This document shows, in pieces, positions 29,098 through 38,116 of a DNA stretch of 64,000 nt; positions within the stretch are counted from its first letter, which is position 1; the number at the start of each line of letters is the position of its first letter. The DNA is from Myxosarcina sp. GI1 (GTDB lineage: Bacteria > Cyanobacteriota > Cyanobacteriia > Cyanobacteriales > Xenococcaceae): NCBI RefSeq assembly GCF_000756305.1, contig NZ_JRFE01000026.1, positions 269,412 through 333,411 of the forward strand, read 5' to 3'. Under the pieces are notes generated by a model. That model ran no database searches, had not been told where the DNA came from, and worked only from the letters and a program-made list of their open reading frames with translations. Both the position numbers and the translations under genes were made by a program.

Positions 29098-29307
29098 TTA
29101 AAGTTCGCTACCATCGGTTGTTGGTTCGCTGGGAGAACGCTTGGGGTTTAGTTCCAAACGACTATCATCTCTTTCTTCTAATTTGTCTTTTAAACCCAAC
29201 TCTTCTGCTTCAGACATTTTTATACCTGCCTTTTTACCCAATTTATCGGCATCGTGTCCTTCAGCAAACGGTTCGGTATTGGCAAATTTTTCTTGTCCTG
29301 ATTCCAT
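29098..29307 (-). CDS. Small hydrophilic protein, unknown
   Basis: A 69-residue, charged, probably disordered protein (MESGQEKFANTEPFAEGHDA, then a Lys/Glu-rich middle). It has almost no hydrophobic core and no cysteine. A GGAG ribosome-binding site lies at a proper distance before the ATG, and composition favours coding. It heads a string of stress-type genes on the same strand, including an exported acidic protein and a rhodanese-like protein. It resembles small hydrophilins by composition only; the family is unknown to me. Confidence 0.6.
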   Translation of the reverse strand: MESGQEKFANTEPFAEGHDADKLGKKAGIKMSEAEELGLKDKLEERDDSRLELNPKRSPSEPTTDGSEL

Positions 29308-29471
29308 GTTGTTATTTCTCCGAAGTTGATTTTTGTTGAGAGCTTAATGCTCTTTAGTTATTAACGAGTATATACGCTACAAAGCAAGAGCGTACTAGAT
29401 GTCACTCTTACTTGTAGGTTTATTTATCTATAAGCTATGAAGTTCTATTTCCTAAAACTTAGCTTCTAGTT

Positions 29472-29972
29472 TTAGCTTTCGTTTCTCAAAGTATCTAGCT
29501 GTAGTTCTACGGCATTGACGTATCCTTCGTCTTCCAAAGCTTGGGGGGAAAGTTCTCCAGCATCGATTGCTGCTTGAATTAATTTTTCTGCCGTTAGTTC
29601 GCCACTATTATAATTGCTAACCATAACGGCATAACCGTCAATTCCTTGAGACTCATACTGACCGCGATATGCAGAACTGACTAAATTAAAAGCTTCAGTC
29701 CTTCTAACGTCATACATACTTTCGTTAGAACTACTGCCTGTAGACTGATATTCGTCTAGAGTTTGTTCGGTACGAGTTTCGTCGTTATCCATATCCATAT
29801 CAGAACCTGCTGGCTCTACCTGAGATACGGAATTAGGTTCGGTTTCGGTTCTTTCTTCGTATTTTTCGATTCTAGTGTCTGGATTTTCTTCTTTCATTCC
29901 AGCTACCGCCATTGGTGCAGTAACAGCAGACATTAAAAGTAAAGATAAACTTCCGATTGCTAGTTTATTCAT
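29472..29972 (-). CDS. Exported acidic protein, unknown
   Basis: A 166-residue protein with a signal peptide (MNKLAIGSLSLLLMSAVTA, cleavage likely after AVA near residue 24). The mature part begins with a Glu/Asp/Thr/Ser-rich disordered segment and ends in a helical domain (FNLVSSAYRGQYESQGIDGY, then LIQAAIDAGELSPQ). AAGGAG lies before the ATG. No family recognised; probably periplasmic. It shares direction with the small hydrophilic and rhodanese-like genes, with gaps of 160-270 bases. Confidence 0.65.
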   Translation of the reverse strand: MNKLAIGSLSLLLMSAVTAPMAVAGMKEENPDTRIEKYEERTETEPNSVSQVEPAGSDMDMDNDETRTEQTLDEYQSTGSSSNESMYDVRRTEAFNLVSSAYRGQYESQGIDGYAVMVSNYNSGELTAEKLIQAAIDAGELSPQALEDEGYVNAVELQLDTLRNES

Positions 29973-30146
29973 AAATAATAAAATCTCCTTATTTATTAGT
30001 TAAATTTAGTTTAAATAATTTTTATTTAAAAACCTTCCGACAAGTGACATAATACTTGAGATATATTTACAATTACTACACTTTTTTCTGTTGTAGTTAA
30101 GAGTAAAAATAGCAATTTATCATCACTGCGAGACGATAAACACGAT

Positions 30147-30187
30147 AAAAGGAGCAAGTTGTCAAAAATTCGATCGCTCTTGCTCCC
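30147..30187 (-). terminator. Terminator after rhodanese-like gene
   Basis: GGAGCAAG at 30151-30158 pairs with CTTGCTCC at 30179-30186; on the minus strand it is followed by TTTTAT. A second small palindrome, TGTAGTCAGACTACA, lies at about 30201-30215. Confidence 0.6.
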
Positions 30188-30240
30188 ATACAGTTTGCTG
30201 TAGTCAGACTACAACAAATCTATTAAATTTTTAAAAAACT

Positions 30241-30651
30241 CTAAACATCCCTTTCCGTACCTTCAGTAGGTCCGCCAATTGCTTTCCAACCAGCCAGTCC
30301 ACCCTGTAGTTGAGATACTTTTTTGAATCCCGCACTTCTTAGTTCTTGAGCCGCTTCAGCAGTTTTGTCGTCACTTTCGCCATAAACATAAATAGCGCGA
30401 TTGGGAGCCAGACTATCGGTAATTCTTTGAGAAGTGTTCTCAGAAAACATGGGCATTGCTCCCATAATTCGCTCTTGCAAATAAGCTTCGCGATCGCGAA
30501 TGTCGATAATCGTTAGGGCAGGTTCGCCCCAGTCCAAACGTTCTTTGAGTTCTTGAGCGCTAGCAACTTCATGTTGTTCGGGAGGACTGGGAACTACTTC
30601 TTTTATCTTGTCTTTTGCATTTGAAATAGCTTTAGCTTCTGCTTCTGACAT
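30241..30651 (-). CDS. Rhodanese-like protein lacking the catalytic cysteine
   Basis: A 136-residue single-domain rhodanese fold: ASAQELKERL, LTIIDIRDREAYLQERIMGA (CH2A-like motif), and LQGGLAGWKAIGGPTE at the end. Where active sulfurtransferases have the Cys-containing loop after the central strand, this one reads IYVYGESDDKTA, with no Cys, so it should not transfer sulfur. Such domains often act as binding or regulatory modules. A 37-residue charged N-terminal segment (helical, Lys/Glu/Ala) precedes the domain. Likely transcribed alone; terminator downstream. Confidence 0.88.
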   Translation of the reverse strand: MSEAEAKAISNAKDKIKEVVPSPPEQHEVASAQELKERLDWGEPALTIIDIRDREAYLQERIMGAMPMFSENTSQRITDSLAPNRAIYVYGESDDKTAEAAQELRSAGFKKVSQLQGGLAGWKAIGGPTEGTERDV

Positions 30652-31170
30652 AATTTAAATTTTTATCTTACATTAACTTTATCTAAAATTATGTAATAGC
30701 AATCTGGCAAATTATGCCTCTTACTATAGAAAGAGAAATGCAAAATATCTAACTTTAGCTATAAATTTATTAAAAGCACTTATAGGTTCGACAAAAAGAA
30801 AATTTTTTACTGATAATAAAATAGTAAAAAAACTCAACTGCTAAATTAATCGAGCAAATCATTCTCAAGACTCATTTAAATTTATTAGTTATTTTTTAAT
30901 CTAAAAACTAGTGAACGGTACACCGCCATTTAACGGAGGTGTCTGACGTTTATCGCCCATACGCGGTCATCTCGTTAGAAAGGCTTTGCTGTAAGATGCT
31001 AGAGCTCTATCTAACGCGGTCGAAAGGCAACAACAGCGAGCGAGAGAGCGACTTCATCTACAAGCGTTAAATATTTTGAAGGGCAAATAAAATATTGGTT
31101 CGCTAAGTAATTTTAATAAATTACATAATTGCCACATTTTTTAGACACTCGAATAGTAAGAATTAAGCTA
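30652..31170. other. Intergenic region before the SDR pair
   Basis: About 520 bases. The left part is AT-rich. The right part (about 30915-31060) is noticeably more GC-rich with small inverted segments such as ACACC and GGTGT, and may be a decayed insertion, but I cannot identify it. No RNA gene seen. Confidence 0.35.
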
Positions 31171-32043
31171 ATGCAGAAACAAGAACGCCGTCCGACTCCC
31201 GATGATATTCCCGCTCAAAAGCTAGACTATCCTGCTTCTCAAAGGGATATGGAACCTCAGCCTGATAGCGACCTGTCCAACTATAAACCCGCCGGTAAAC
31301 TGAACGGTAAAGTAGCTTTTATTACTGGTGCCGACTCTGGTATCGGTAGGGCTGTAGCGATCGCCTATGCTTTAGAAGGGGCGGAAGTAGCTATTTTCTA
31401 TAACGAAAATGATGCCGATGCCGAAGATACCAAAAAAATGGTTAAAGATATTGGCAATAAAGACTGTTTGGTAATTAAAGGAGATGTGCGTAACTATGAA
31501 GATTGTGAATCCGCGATCGCCCAGGTAGTAGAGCGTTTTGGTAAGTTGAATATTTTGATTAACAATGCTGCTTACCAAATGACTCAGAAAAAATTTGAAG
31601 ACATTTCCCTCGAACAGTTTCGACGCACGCTGGAAACTAATATATTTGGTTATTTTTATATGGTTAAAGCTGCTCTACCTCATTTAGAAGCAGGAGACGC
31701 AATTATCAACACGGGTAGCGTCGTCGGCAAAATGGGCAAAGCGATGTTGATCGACTATGCTACCTCTAAAGGTGCAGTACATACCTTTACCAAGTCTCTA
31801 GCGTTGAATTTGGGCGAGCGTCAAATACGGGTCAATTCAGTAGTTCCAGGACCAGTTTGGACTCCTAACATTCCTGCCACTATGCCTGTCGAAAAAGTAG
31901 ACAACTACGATACCGACGGCATAATCAAACGCGCTGCCCAACCAGAAGAACTAGCCCCCGCCTACGTTTTTTTAGGTAGTTCTGACAGCAGCTTTGTTAC
32001 AGGCGCGCTTTATGACGTAACTGGCGGACAGCTTTCAGCTTAA
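31171..32043 (+). CDS. Short-chain dehydrogenase/reductase (YghA-like)
   Basis: NAD(P)-dependent oxidoreductase of the SDR superfamily. The cofactor loop TGADSGIGRAV, the NNAAYQ structural motif and the catalytic YATSK are all intact; the N-terminal extension (QKQERRPTPDDIPAQKLDYP) is the one typical of the YghA-type group. Substrate unknown. The frame is open from TTG 31129, but ATG 31171 gives the proper family start (290 residues). It lies 44 bases before a paralogue, so the two form a tandem pair, possibly from duplication. Composition suggests a stress or osmotic-response type. Confidence 0.9.
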   Translation: MQKQERRPTPDDIPAQKLDYPASQRDMEPQPDSDLSNYKPAGKLNGKVAFITGADSGIGRAVAIAYALEGAEVAIFYNENDADAEDTKKMVKDIGNKDCLVIKGDVRNYEDCESAIAQVVERFGKLNILINNAAYQMTQKKFEDISLEQFRRTLETNIFGYFYMVKAALPHLEAGDAIINTGSVVGKMGKAMLIDYATSKGAVHTFTKSLALNLGERQIRVNSVVPGPVWTPNIPATMPVEKVDNYDTDGIIKRAAQPEELAPAYVFLGSSDSSFVTGALYDVTGGQLSA

Positions 32044-32087
32044 TTCGACATCTATTTACTTTTTGCACACACAATCACACAGTATAT

Positions 32088-32954
32088 ATGACTATTTCTC
32101 CAAATAAAATTCCCGCACAATCACAAGAAAGACAACCCGCACTAGAGTCAGAAATGACTCCCAAGCCAATTTACGACCGCGATAGCTATAAAGGTAGCGA
32201 AAAACTCAAAGGTAAAGTCGCTCTAATTACAGGCGGCGATAGCGGTATCGGTCGCGCTACAGCAGTTTTGTACGCTAAAGAAGGAGCAGATGTTGCTATT
32301 TCTTATTTAGACGAACAAGGCGATGCTGAGAAGACTAAAGAACTAGTTGAAGCTCAAGGACAAAAATGTTTGCTGCTGCCTGGCGATATTAGTAAAGAAG
32401 AACTTTGTCAGGAAATAGTTCAAAAAACTGTAAATGAATTTGGCAAACTAAATATTTTAGTTAACAATGCTGCCGAACAGTATCTTGAAGATGCGATGAC
32501 GCTAGAAGATATCGACTCGGCACGTTTGGGTAGCATTTTCAGCACTAATATCTTTGCCATGTTTTACTTGTGCAAAGCAGCAATTCCTCATTTAAAAGAA
32601 GGCAGTTCGATTATCAACACTACCTCGATTAATGCCTACAAAGGTAATGCGGCACTGCTAAGTTACTCTACAACTAAAGGAGCAATTCTGGCATTTACTC
32701 GCTCCCTATCTCAATCTTTAGTCGAAAAAGGCATTCGCGTTAATGGCGTTGCTCCAGGACCTATTTGGACTCCCTTTATTCCCGATGCTTTTGATGCCGA
32801 AATGGTAGAAGGCTTTGGCAAACAAGTGCCCATGAAACGTCCAGGACAGCCAGTAGAAGTGGCTACGGCTTTTGTCTTTTTAGCGTCTGATGATTCGTCC
32901 TATTTTACAGGACAAGTTCTCCATCCTAATGGGGGCGCAGTTGTCGGTGCCTAA
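32088..32954 (+). CDS. Short-chain dehydrogenase/reductase (YghA-like paralogue)
   Basis: Second SDR of the tandem pair, 288 residues. It has TGGDSGIGRAT (cofactor loop), NNAAEQYLED, the catalytic YSTTK and APGPIWTPFIPDAF. The N-terminal extension with QPALESEMTPKPIYD matches the same subgroup as its neighbour. Moderate divergence between the two argues for an old duplication or separate roles. Substrate is unknown. Two hairpins follow between it and the convergent uppS. Confidence 0.9.
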   Translation: MTISPNKIPAQSQERQPALESEMTPKPIYDRDSYKGSEKLKGKVALITGGDSGIGRATAVLYAKEGADVAISYLDEQGDAEKTKELVEAQGQKCLLLPGDISKEELCQEIVQKTVNEFGKLNILVNNAAEQYLEDAMTLEDIDSARLGSIFSTNIFAMFYLCKAAIPHLKEGSSIINTTSINAYKGNAALLSYSTTKGAILAFTRSLSQSLVEKGIRVNGVAPGPIWTPFIPDAFDAEMVEGFGKQVPMKRPGQPVEVATAFVFLASDDSSYFTGQVLHPNGGAVVGA

Positions 32955-32976
32955 ACTTTCTAGCACCGATCGCAAC

Positions 32977-33048
32977 AATTAGAAATACGATATTTCTAAT
33001 TTATTAACAGTTATTTTGATAGGTTGAATAGCTATGTATTCAACCTAT
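32977..33048. terminator. Two adjacent hairpins between convergent genes
   Basis: AATTAGAAAT/ATTTCTAATT (10 bp, 32977-33001) and ATAGGTTGAAT/ATTCAACCTAT (11 bp, 33019-33048) follow each other. The second is flanked by T-rich DNA and probably ends transcription from both sides. Confidence 0.65.
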
Positions 33049-33076
33049 TTCTATAAATTTCAGACAACATATCGAG

Positions 33077-33823
33077 CTATAAAACTTTACCATAACGGCG
33101 ATCGCGTTTTTGATAAGCTCTTAATGCGCGATCGAACTGCTGGCGATCGAAGTCGGGCCAAAAAATGTCGGTAACGTATATTTCTGTATAAGCCAACTGC
33201 CACAACAAAAAATTGCTCAAACGCATTTCGCCACTGGTACGAATTAGTAAATCGGGATCGGGACTGGCGGCAGTATAAAGATAGTTAGAAATCGTATCTT
33301 CATCAATCGTTTCTGGATCTAACTTTCCCTGTCTTACTTTTTCAGAGATAGCCCGACAGGCTTTAACCATTTCGTGACGGCTACCATAATTAATTGCCAC
33401 ATTAAAATGTACATTATTGTTGTTTTTGGTTACTTCCATTGAGTGCTGCATTTCTCGCTGCAAAGACTGAGGCAAAATGGTTAAATCACCAATAAAGTTA
33501 ATCCGAACTCCCTCTTGGTGCATTTCTTTGAGTTCTTTGCGTAACAGTTTTTCAAATAATGCCATCAAAAAACTTACTTCTGTATGAGGACGACCCCAGT
33601 TTTCGGTAGAAAAAGCGTAAGCGGTTAGAGTTTCTATTCCTAAATCCTTACAGTAGCGCAGCGTTTCCTTAAGAGTATTTGCTCCTCGGCGATGCCCTTC
33701 AATTCTGGGCAAGCCCTTTGCTTTTGCCCAACGACCATTGCCATCCATAATTACAGCTACGTGCCTGGGTAAAATTTTTAATTCGGTCTTGTTTGGTAAA
33801 GTAGATAATAATTGCGCTGTCAT
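33077..33823 (-). CDS. uppS: Isoprenyl transferase (undecaprenyl diphosphate synthase)
   Basis: cis-Prenyltransferase making the C55 lipid carrier for peptidoglycan and polysaccharide. The first motif [20 protein letters not shown] holds the catalytic Asp near residue 26; [48 protein letters not shown] and [10 protein letters not shown] complete the five conserved regions. At 248 residues it is of normal size. It stands 62 bases after the ferritin-like gene on the same strand. Confidence 0.96.
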   Translation of the reverse strand: MTAQLLSTLPNKTELKILPRHVAVIMDGNGRWAKAKGLPRIEGHRRGANTLKETLRYCKDLGIETLTAYAFSTENWGRPHTEVSFLMALFEKLLRKELKEMHQEGVRINFIGDLTILPQSLQREMQHSMEVTKNNNNVHFNVAINYGSRHEMVKACRAISEKVRQGKLDPETIDEDTISNYLYTAASPDPDLLIRTSGEMRLSNFLLWQLAYTEIYVTDIFWPDFDRQQFDRALRAYQKRDRRYGKVL

Positions 33824-33885
33824 GAGACGAGATTTAGTAATAGTTGGTAAGTTGCTAAGCTGGAAATATCTTTATTAAAAAACTG

Positions 33886-34863
33886 TTAATTTGAGGTTAA
33901 TGCGATCGCCGCCTCCTCATCAAAAAACTGCGGCGAAGCACAAAACGGCTGTAAATATTCTGGTGTTAGGCTACTACTCCATTGCGACATACGCTGTAAA
34001 ATCCAGACAAAAGTGTAGATCGTCTCTATTTTGCACAATGAAGACCAGGATTGCCAGTCTAACACCGACATTAGACGATGAAAAGTAGCTACTAAATTGC
34101 TATTTTTATCGGCAGGCTGTAGCAAACTGGCTATTTGACTAAAAATATGTCCGATTAGCTGAGAATTAGCGTTGGGATACAGCCAAAGACCAACCCCCCA
34201 GAATTTAGTCATGTGGTTAATTTCATCCTGTAGCAATTCGGCTAATACCTGCTGAATTGTGCCAGTAGTGCGAGCCATCAACCAGAGATACAGACAAACA
34301 GCACCGTATTCGGTAATAATGCGGTGCAGACCGTGACCATACAAATCTCGATAGGGATCTTTTACGGCTCGATAGCTTCTAACAGTTCGCAATTTGGGAT
34401 TTATTTTTTCTTTGGTAAGCTGTCGGTATACTTTAATCAAAGCTGGAGTATGTTGGCGTTCTTCCCTTTCCCACAAACCGATTTCGATAACTTTGCCATC
34501 TTTGACTACGCCGCCGACAAATCGCGCCATTAGAGAATGAATGGGTTCTAAATACTGTCTGCTGGTTTGCGTATAATCATGAATTGGTGCTTCAGTATCG
34601 ATCGCACCTTTAATTATGCTGAGAAAGATATCTAAATCGATGTCGATTATTTGTTCTGGGTTAATTTTATGCCAGTCTATAGGTTGCCATTTACGGGGTT
34701 GGGGATCTTGAAACTGTCGGGGTAAATCTTCGAGGCGATCGCGTAGTTGTTCGCTGCTAAGATATTTAGCTACTAAATTATCGATCCTCTCTTTAGTTTG
34801 CCAAAAAGTAGGGTTATAAATAACTTCTCCTGCCAAATCTTTAGTCAAACTTTTGTCATTCAT
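33886..34863 (-). CDS. Ferritin-like (diiron-type) protein, unknown
   Basis: Mainly helical protein of 325 residues. Two ExxH motifs in separate helices, EREERQHTPAL near residue 135 and LLQDEINHMTKFWG near 210, match the ligands of ferritin-like carboxylate diiron proteins. This would allow oxygen or peroxide chemistry, for example a desaturase- or hydroxylase-type reaction, but nothing fixes a substrate. A TTG four codons earlier is in frame; ATG 34863 with GGAG seven bases upstream is the better start. Four phased AGTCGG repeats lie 65-112 bases upstream. Confidence 0.65.
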   Translation of the reverse strand: MNDKSLTKDLAGEVIYNPTFWQTKERIDNLVAKYLSSEQLRDRLEDLPRQFQDPQPRKWQPIDWHKINPEQIIDIDLDIFLSIIKGAIDTEAPIHDYTQTSRQYLEPIHSLMARFVGGVVKDGKVIEIGLWEREERQHTPALIKVYRQLTKEKINPKLRTVRSYRAVKDPYRDLYGHGLHRIITEYGAVCLYLWLMARTTGTIQQVLAELLQDEINHMTKFWGVGLWLYPNANSQLIGHIFSQIASLLQPADKNSNLVATFHRLMSVLDWQSWSSLCKIETIYTFVWILQRMSQWSSSLTPEYLQPFCASPQFFDEEAAIALTSN

Positions 34864-34927
34864 CTTTAACTCCAAACTGTAATTTTATTACTTACAAAGC
34901 AGCTTATGAAATTATCTAACTTCTGTC

Positions 34928-34975
34928 AGTCGGTTATAGTCGGGAGTTTTTCGGGATAAAGTCGGAAAAAGTCGG
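34928..34975. promoter_or_regulatory. Phased AGTCGG direct repeats
   Basis: AGTCGG occurs at 34928, 34938, 34960 and 34970. The intervals of 10, 22 and 10 bases match helical turns, as expected for a protein bound on one face of DNA. It lies in front of the ferritin-like gene. Confidence 0.45.
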
Positions 34976-35423
34976 TTTGTTTTATAGCGCGCACACAAAA
35001 TTGCTATTTTCCGAACTTATCTTAATCAGAAATGGTGTTGTTCTTAACCTGAAATTAAATTTGCTTTCTTAAGATTTAATCAAATTAAATGTTTATTGTG
35101 CATTATACTTGGCACAATAAAACTTCAAAAAATCACATTAAAATACTTCTTTGTAGTTTTTGCTTCAAAAAAGAAGTGTTTTTTTGTGCTTGTTTTTAAT
35201 CGAGATTCAATAATTATTTGTTGGCTCAAATATAAAAAATAAATAAGCTGAAGTTTATTGTTTAGACCGACCGCGAAAATTGTGTCACTTTAATTTTTAA
35301 ACTAAAATTTTGGCAAAAAAACTTATATATAAGCCAAACCAGAAAAATGAACTGTATACATGATTATTTAAAACGGCACAATAAAAAACAAACCAAAATA
35401 ATTACTGCAAAGGAAAAGCAAAT
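34976..35423. other. AT-rich regulatory region before the reductase-transporter operon
   Basis: About 450 bases without a gene, strongly AT-rich. It contains the GCACAATAAA motif array (see the separate entry). No RNA gene is recognised. Confidence 0.5.
35092..35385 (+). promoter_or_regulatory. GCACAATAAA motif array
   Basis: TTTATTGTGC (35092-35101) and GCACAATAAA (35112-35121) form a perfect 10-bp inverted repeat with a 10-base spacer. A third exact copy, GCACAATAAA, lies at 35376-35385, 38 bases before the reductase start codon. The arrangement looks like a binding site for a dimeric regulator. Confidence 0.45.
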
Positions 35424-36644
35424 ATGAACAAAATCATGGTTGTAGGAATTGGTTCTATCGGAACTTTGATCGGCGCATCTTTAGTTAAAGCTGGAGTAGA
35501 AGTAACTTTTGCAGGTCGCGATCGTAGTAGCTACACCAAACAAATTAAACAATTCGGTTTGTTTTTATTTAACTCTCGTGGCGAAAAAACGCAAATTTTA
35601 CCTAATACCAAAAAAGTTCGTTTTGTCGATATAACAGAAAAGTTAGAAGAAGTATTTGAAATTATTGTTGTCGCCGTTAAAAGCAATTGCTTGGCAGCAG
35701 TCGCACCCTACATACACGCTCACTCCGATTGCAACTCCATCATTTTTCATGCTCAAAACGGCATTCCCTATTGGTGGTTTGCCGACAATAATTATCTGTC
35801 TGATTTAAATCCTAGTTTGCTCGCTCGAATTGGCTCTCGTCCTTATCTTCATAGTGTCGATCCCGATGGTGAAATTATGGCTTTACTTGGCGACCGTCAT
35901 TTAGTTGGTTGCGTGGTCAAAGCTCCCTGTAGTAAGACTCCTTGGGGACGAGTCGAGGTAAAAAAAAGTCCTAAAATGTCTGTCGGTTTGGTAACACCGC
36001 AACAGTCTTATTTTCAAAAATCGACTGTCGAACAGTTATGCCAGCTTCTTAGCAATAATGGCTTGACAACTACCTACCACGAAAACATTCGTACTGAAGT
36101 AGGTCAAAAACTAGCAATTAATCTTGCTACTAATGTACTTTCGGCATTAACTGATTGTGCGATCGCCGAATTGACCGCTAATGCTTATGTCAATAATGCG
36201 ATCGGTATTATTGTGGCAGAATTACGGCAAATTTTTCTTATTTATGGCATTAAAAAAGCCGATTTACCTTCGGAAGCAAAAGTTTATGCCTATATCACCG
36301 AGCCAGGAAGCCAAAGACATCTTCCTTCTTTAGCCCAAGATTTTGCTCGCAGACGACAGGGAGAAATCAGTCTGATTACCGCGCCTGTAGAAATGGCAGA
36401 AATAGCGGGTATTAAAACTCCAACTCTCGATAGTCTGGCAGTATTACTGCAATTCGGGCAAAGTTATGCGCTTAATAGAGCCAGTAGTAAATTTAATATT
36501 CTTACTTTCGATCCTGCCTTTGGTTATTGTGTGCTTACCGATGAAGCTTGTCAGAGTCCAGCTTTAGATAAAAGTAAAATTTCGGCTTTACTCGCTCGTC
36601 TGATTCAGATCAATGTGTCTGCTTTAGAGCAGAACGTAGCTTGA
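35424..36644 (+). CDS. Ketopantoate reductase-like oxidoreductase
   Basis: NADPH-dependent enzyme of the PanE/ApbA fold. N-terminal Rossmann loop VVGIGSIGTLIG (G8-x-G10-xx-G13), VVAVKSNCLAA and a C-terminal helical half with the family pattern LAINLATNVLSALTDC. True PanE is about 300 residues; this protein has 406, with an insert around residues 115-190 that contains SRPYLHSVDPDGEIM and is not usual in PanE. The next gene, a DASS-type transporter, begins in its last codon, so both proteins likely act on the same acid. Substrate is therefore possibly a 2-keto acid or related dicarboxylate rather than ketopantoate. Confidence 0.75.
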   Translation: MNKIMVVGIGSIGTLIGASLVKAGVEVTFAGRDRSSYTKQIKQFGLFLFNSRGEKTQILPNTKKVRFVDITEKLEEVFEIIVVAVKSNCLAAVAPYIHAHSDCNSIIFHAQNGIPYWWFADNNYLSDLNPSLLARIGSRPYLHSVDPDGEIMALLGDRHLVGCVVKAPCSKTPWGRVEVKKSPKMSVGLVTPQQSYFQKSTVEQLCQLLSNNGLTTTYHENIRTEVGQKLAINLATNVLSALTDCAIAELTANAYVNNAIGIIVAELRQIFLIYGIKKADLPSEAKVYAYITEPGSQRHLPSLAQDFARRRQGEISLITAPVEMAEIAGIKTPTLDSLAVLLQFGQSYALNRASSKFNILTFDPAFGYCVLTDEACQSPALDKSKISALLARLIQINVSALEQNVA

Positions 36645-38116
36645 TGCTAGATGGCAAAGAGAAGTCTAGTCAGGTTTCAAAAGCCAAACTTCAATCGAAT
36701 TACCGTTTCCGCGATCGACAGCTAATTGCCACTTTACTACCAATTTTACTGGGAGCTATTATTTGGTTTGCTCCCGTTCCTAATAATGTCGATGTCCGAG
36801 CCTGGCATTTACTGGCAATTTTTTTAGCAACTGTCAGCGGTTTTATTATCAAACCCCTACCAATTGGCGTAGTAGCCCTTATTGCTTTAGTCACCTGCGT
36901 AACTACCAATACCCTGGAACTTGAAAGTGCATTAAGTGGTTTTAGTAGCACTACTTCCTGGCTGACGCTAAGTTCGTTTCTGATTGCCAGAGGGATTATT
37001 AAAACAGGTCTGGCGACTCGTATTGCCTATTGGTTTACAATCGCTATAGGTAAAAATACGCTGCTGTTGAGTTATGGTTTGTTAGCTACGGATTTAGTTC
37101 TCGCTCCTGCTATTCCTAGCGGTAATGCCAGGGCTGGTGGCGTAATTTTTCCCGTAGTCAGATCTTTAGCTAGTGTCTATGAAAGCGAACCCAGTCGGGG
37201 TACGGCTAATCGTATCGGCACGTTTTTGATGCAGACTGGCTATCAAGGTACTCAAATTACTACAGCAATGTTTCTTACGGCAATGGTAGCCAATCCCTTT
37301 ATGGCTGAATTTGCTGGTGAGATGGGAATTAAACTTGACTGGATGACTTGGGCAGTGGCAGCTAGCGTTCCTGGAGGAATCAGTCTGGCGATTATGCCGT
37401 TAGTTGTGTATTTTTGCTCTCCCCCTGAGATTAAGCAAACTCCTGAAGCCGCAAGCTTGGCAAGAACTAAGTTAACCGAAATGGGTAGAGTAAAACTAAG
37501 CGAATGGTCGATGATGGCTATTTTAGTTTTTTTACTATCGCTGTGGACTTTCGGGAGTAAATGGCTGGCAATTGAAAGTGCGACTACTGCTATTTTAGGA
37601 GTGATGTTATTATTGCTAGCTGGAGTTTTAACCTGGGATGATGTGGTTTCCGAACGCCAAGCTTGGGATATTTTTATTTGGTTTTCAATTTTGCTGATGT
37701 TGGCAACCAATCTCTATCGACTGAATTTGATTGTTTGGGCAACACAATCTTTAGCTAATGCGATCGATAATTTACCAGGACAACTAGCTTTTGTATTATT
37801 GAGTTTAGTTAGTTTTTACAGTAACTATTTTTTTGCCAGCAAGGCAGCTTTTACCAGTGCGATGTATCCTGCTTTATTACCGATCGCCCTTTCTTTTGGT
37901 ACTCCACCTTTTTATGCCGCTTTGATTTTAGCTTGTTCGATGAATTTATCTGGTTGTTTGACTCATTATGCCACTGCCGAAGCACCAATTTATTATGGTG
38001 CTGGTTATATCAAAGCTGCTACCTGGTGCAGAGTCGGTTTAATTCTGAGTCTAATTTATTTACCAGTTTGGCTAGTTATTGGCGGTATCTGGTGGCGCGT
38101 TCTAGGTTTATTTTAA
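36644..38116 (+). CDS. DASS-family dicarboxylate/anion transporter
   Basis: Integral membrane transporter of the SLC13/CitT/YbhI type, about twelve helices. Characteristic patches are RAWHLLAIFLATVSGFI, PIPSGNARAGGVIFPVV, QTGYQGTQITTAMFLTAMVA and SNYFFASKAAFTSAMYPALL. It resembles plastid 2-oxoglutarate/malate translocators. ATG 36644 overlaps the TGA of the reductase gene (TGATG), an unambiguous translational coupling; the in-frame TTG 36641 is rejected. Its 3' end overlaps that of the convergent binding-protein gene by nine bases. Confidence 0.88.
   Translation: MLDGKEKSSQVSKAKLQSNYRFRDRQLIATLLPILLGAIIWFAPVPNNVDVRAWHLLAIFLATVSGFIIKPLPIGVVALIALVTCVTTNTLELESALSGFSSTTSWLTLSSFLIARGIIKTGLATRIAYWFTIAIGKNTLLLSYGLLATDLVLAPAIPSGNARAGGVIFPVVRSLASVYESEPSRGTANRIGTFLMQTGYQGTQITTAMFLTAMVANPFMAEFAGEMGIKLDWMTWAVAASVPGGISLAIMPLVVYFCSPPEIKQTPEAASLARTKLTEMGRVKLSEWSMMAILVFLLSLWTFGSKWLAIESATTAILGVMLLLLAGVLTWDDVVSERQAWDIFIWFSILLMLATNLYRLNLIVWATQSLANAIDNLPGQLAFVLLSLVSFYSNYFFASKAAFTSAMYPALLPIALSFGTPPFYAALILACSMNLSGCLTHYATAEAPIYYGAGYIKAATWCRVGLILSLIYLPVWLVIGGIWWRVLGLF

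Noticed and set aside
36641-36643. TTG start for the DASS transporter
   Set aside because: ATG at 36644 directly follows in the same frame and overlaps the upstream stop, a normal coupled start.
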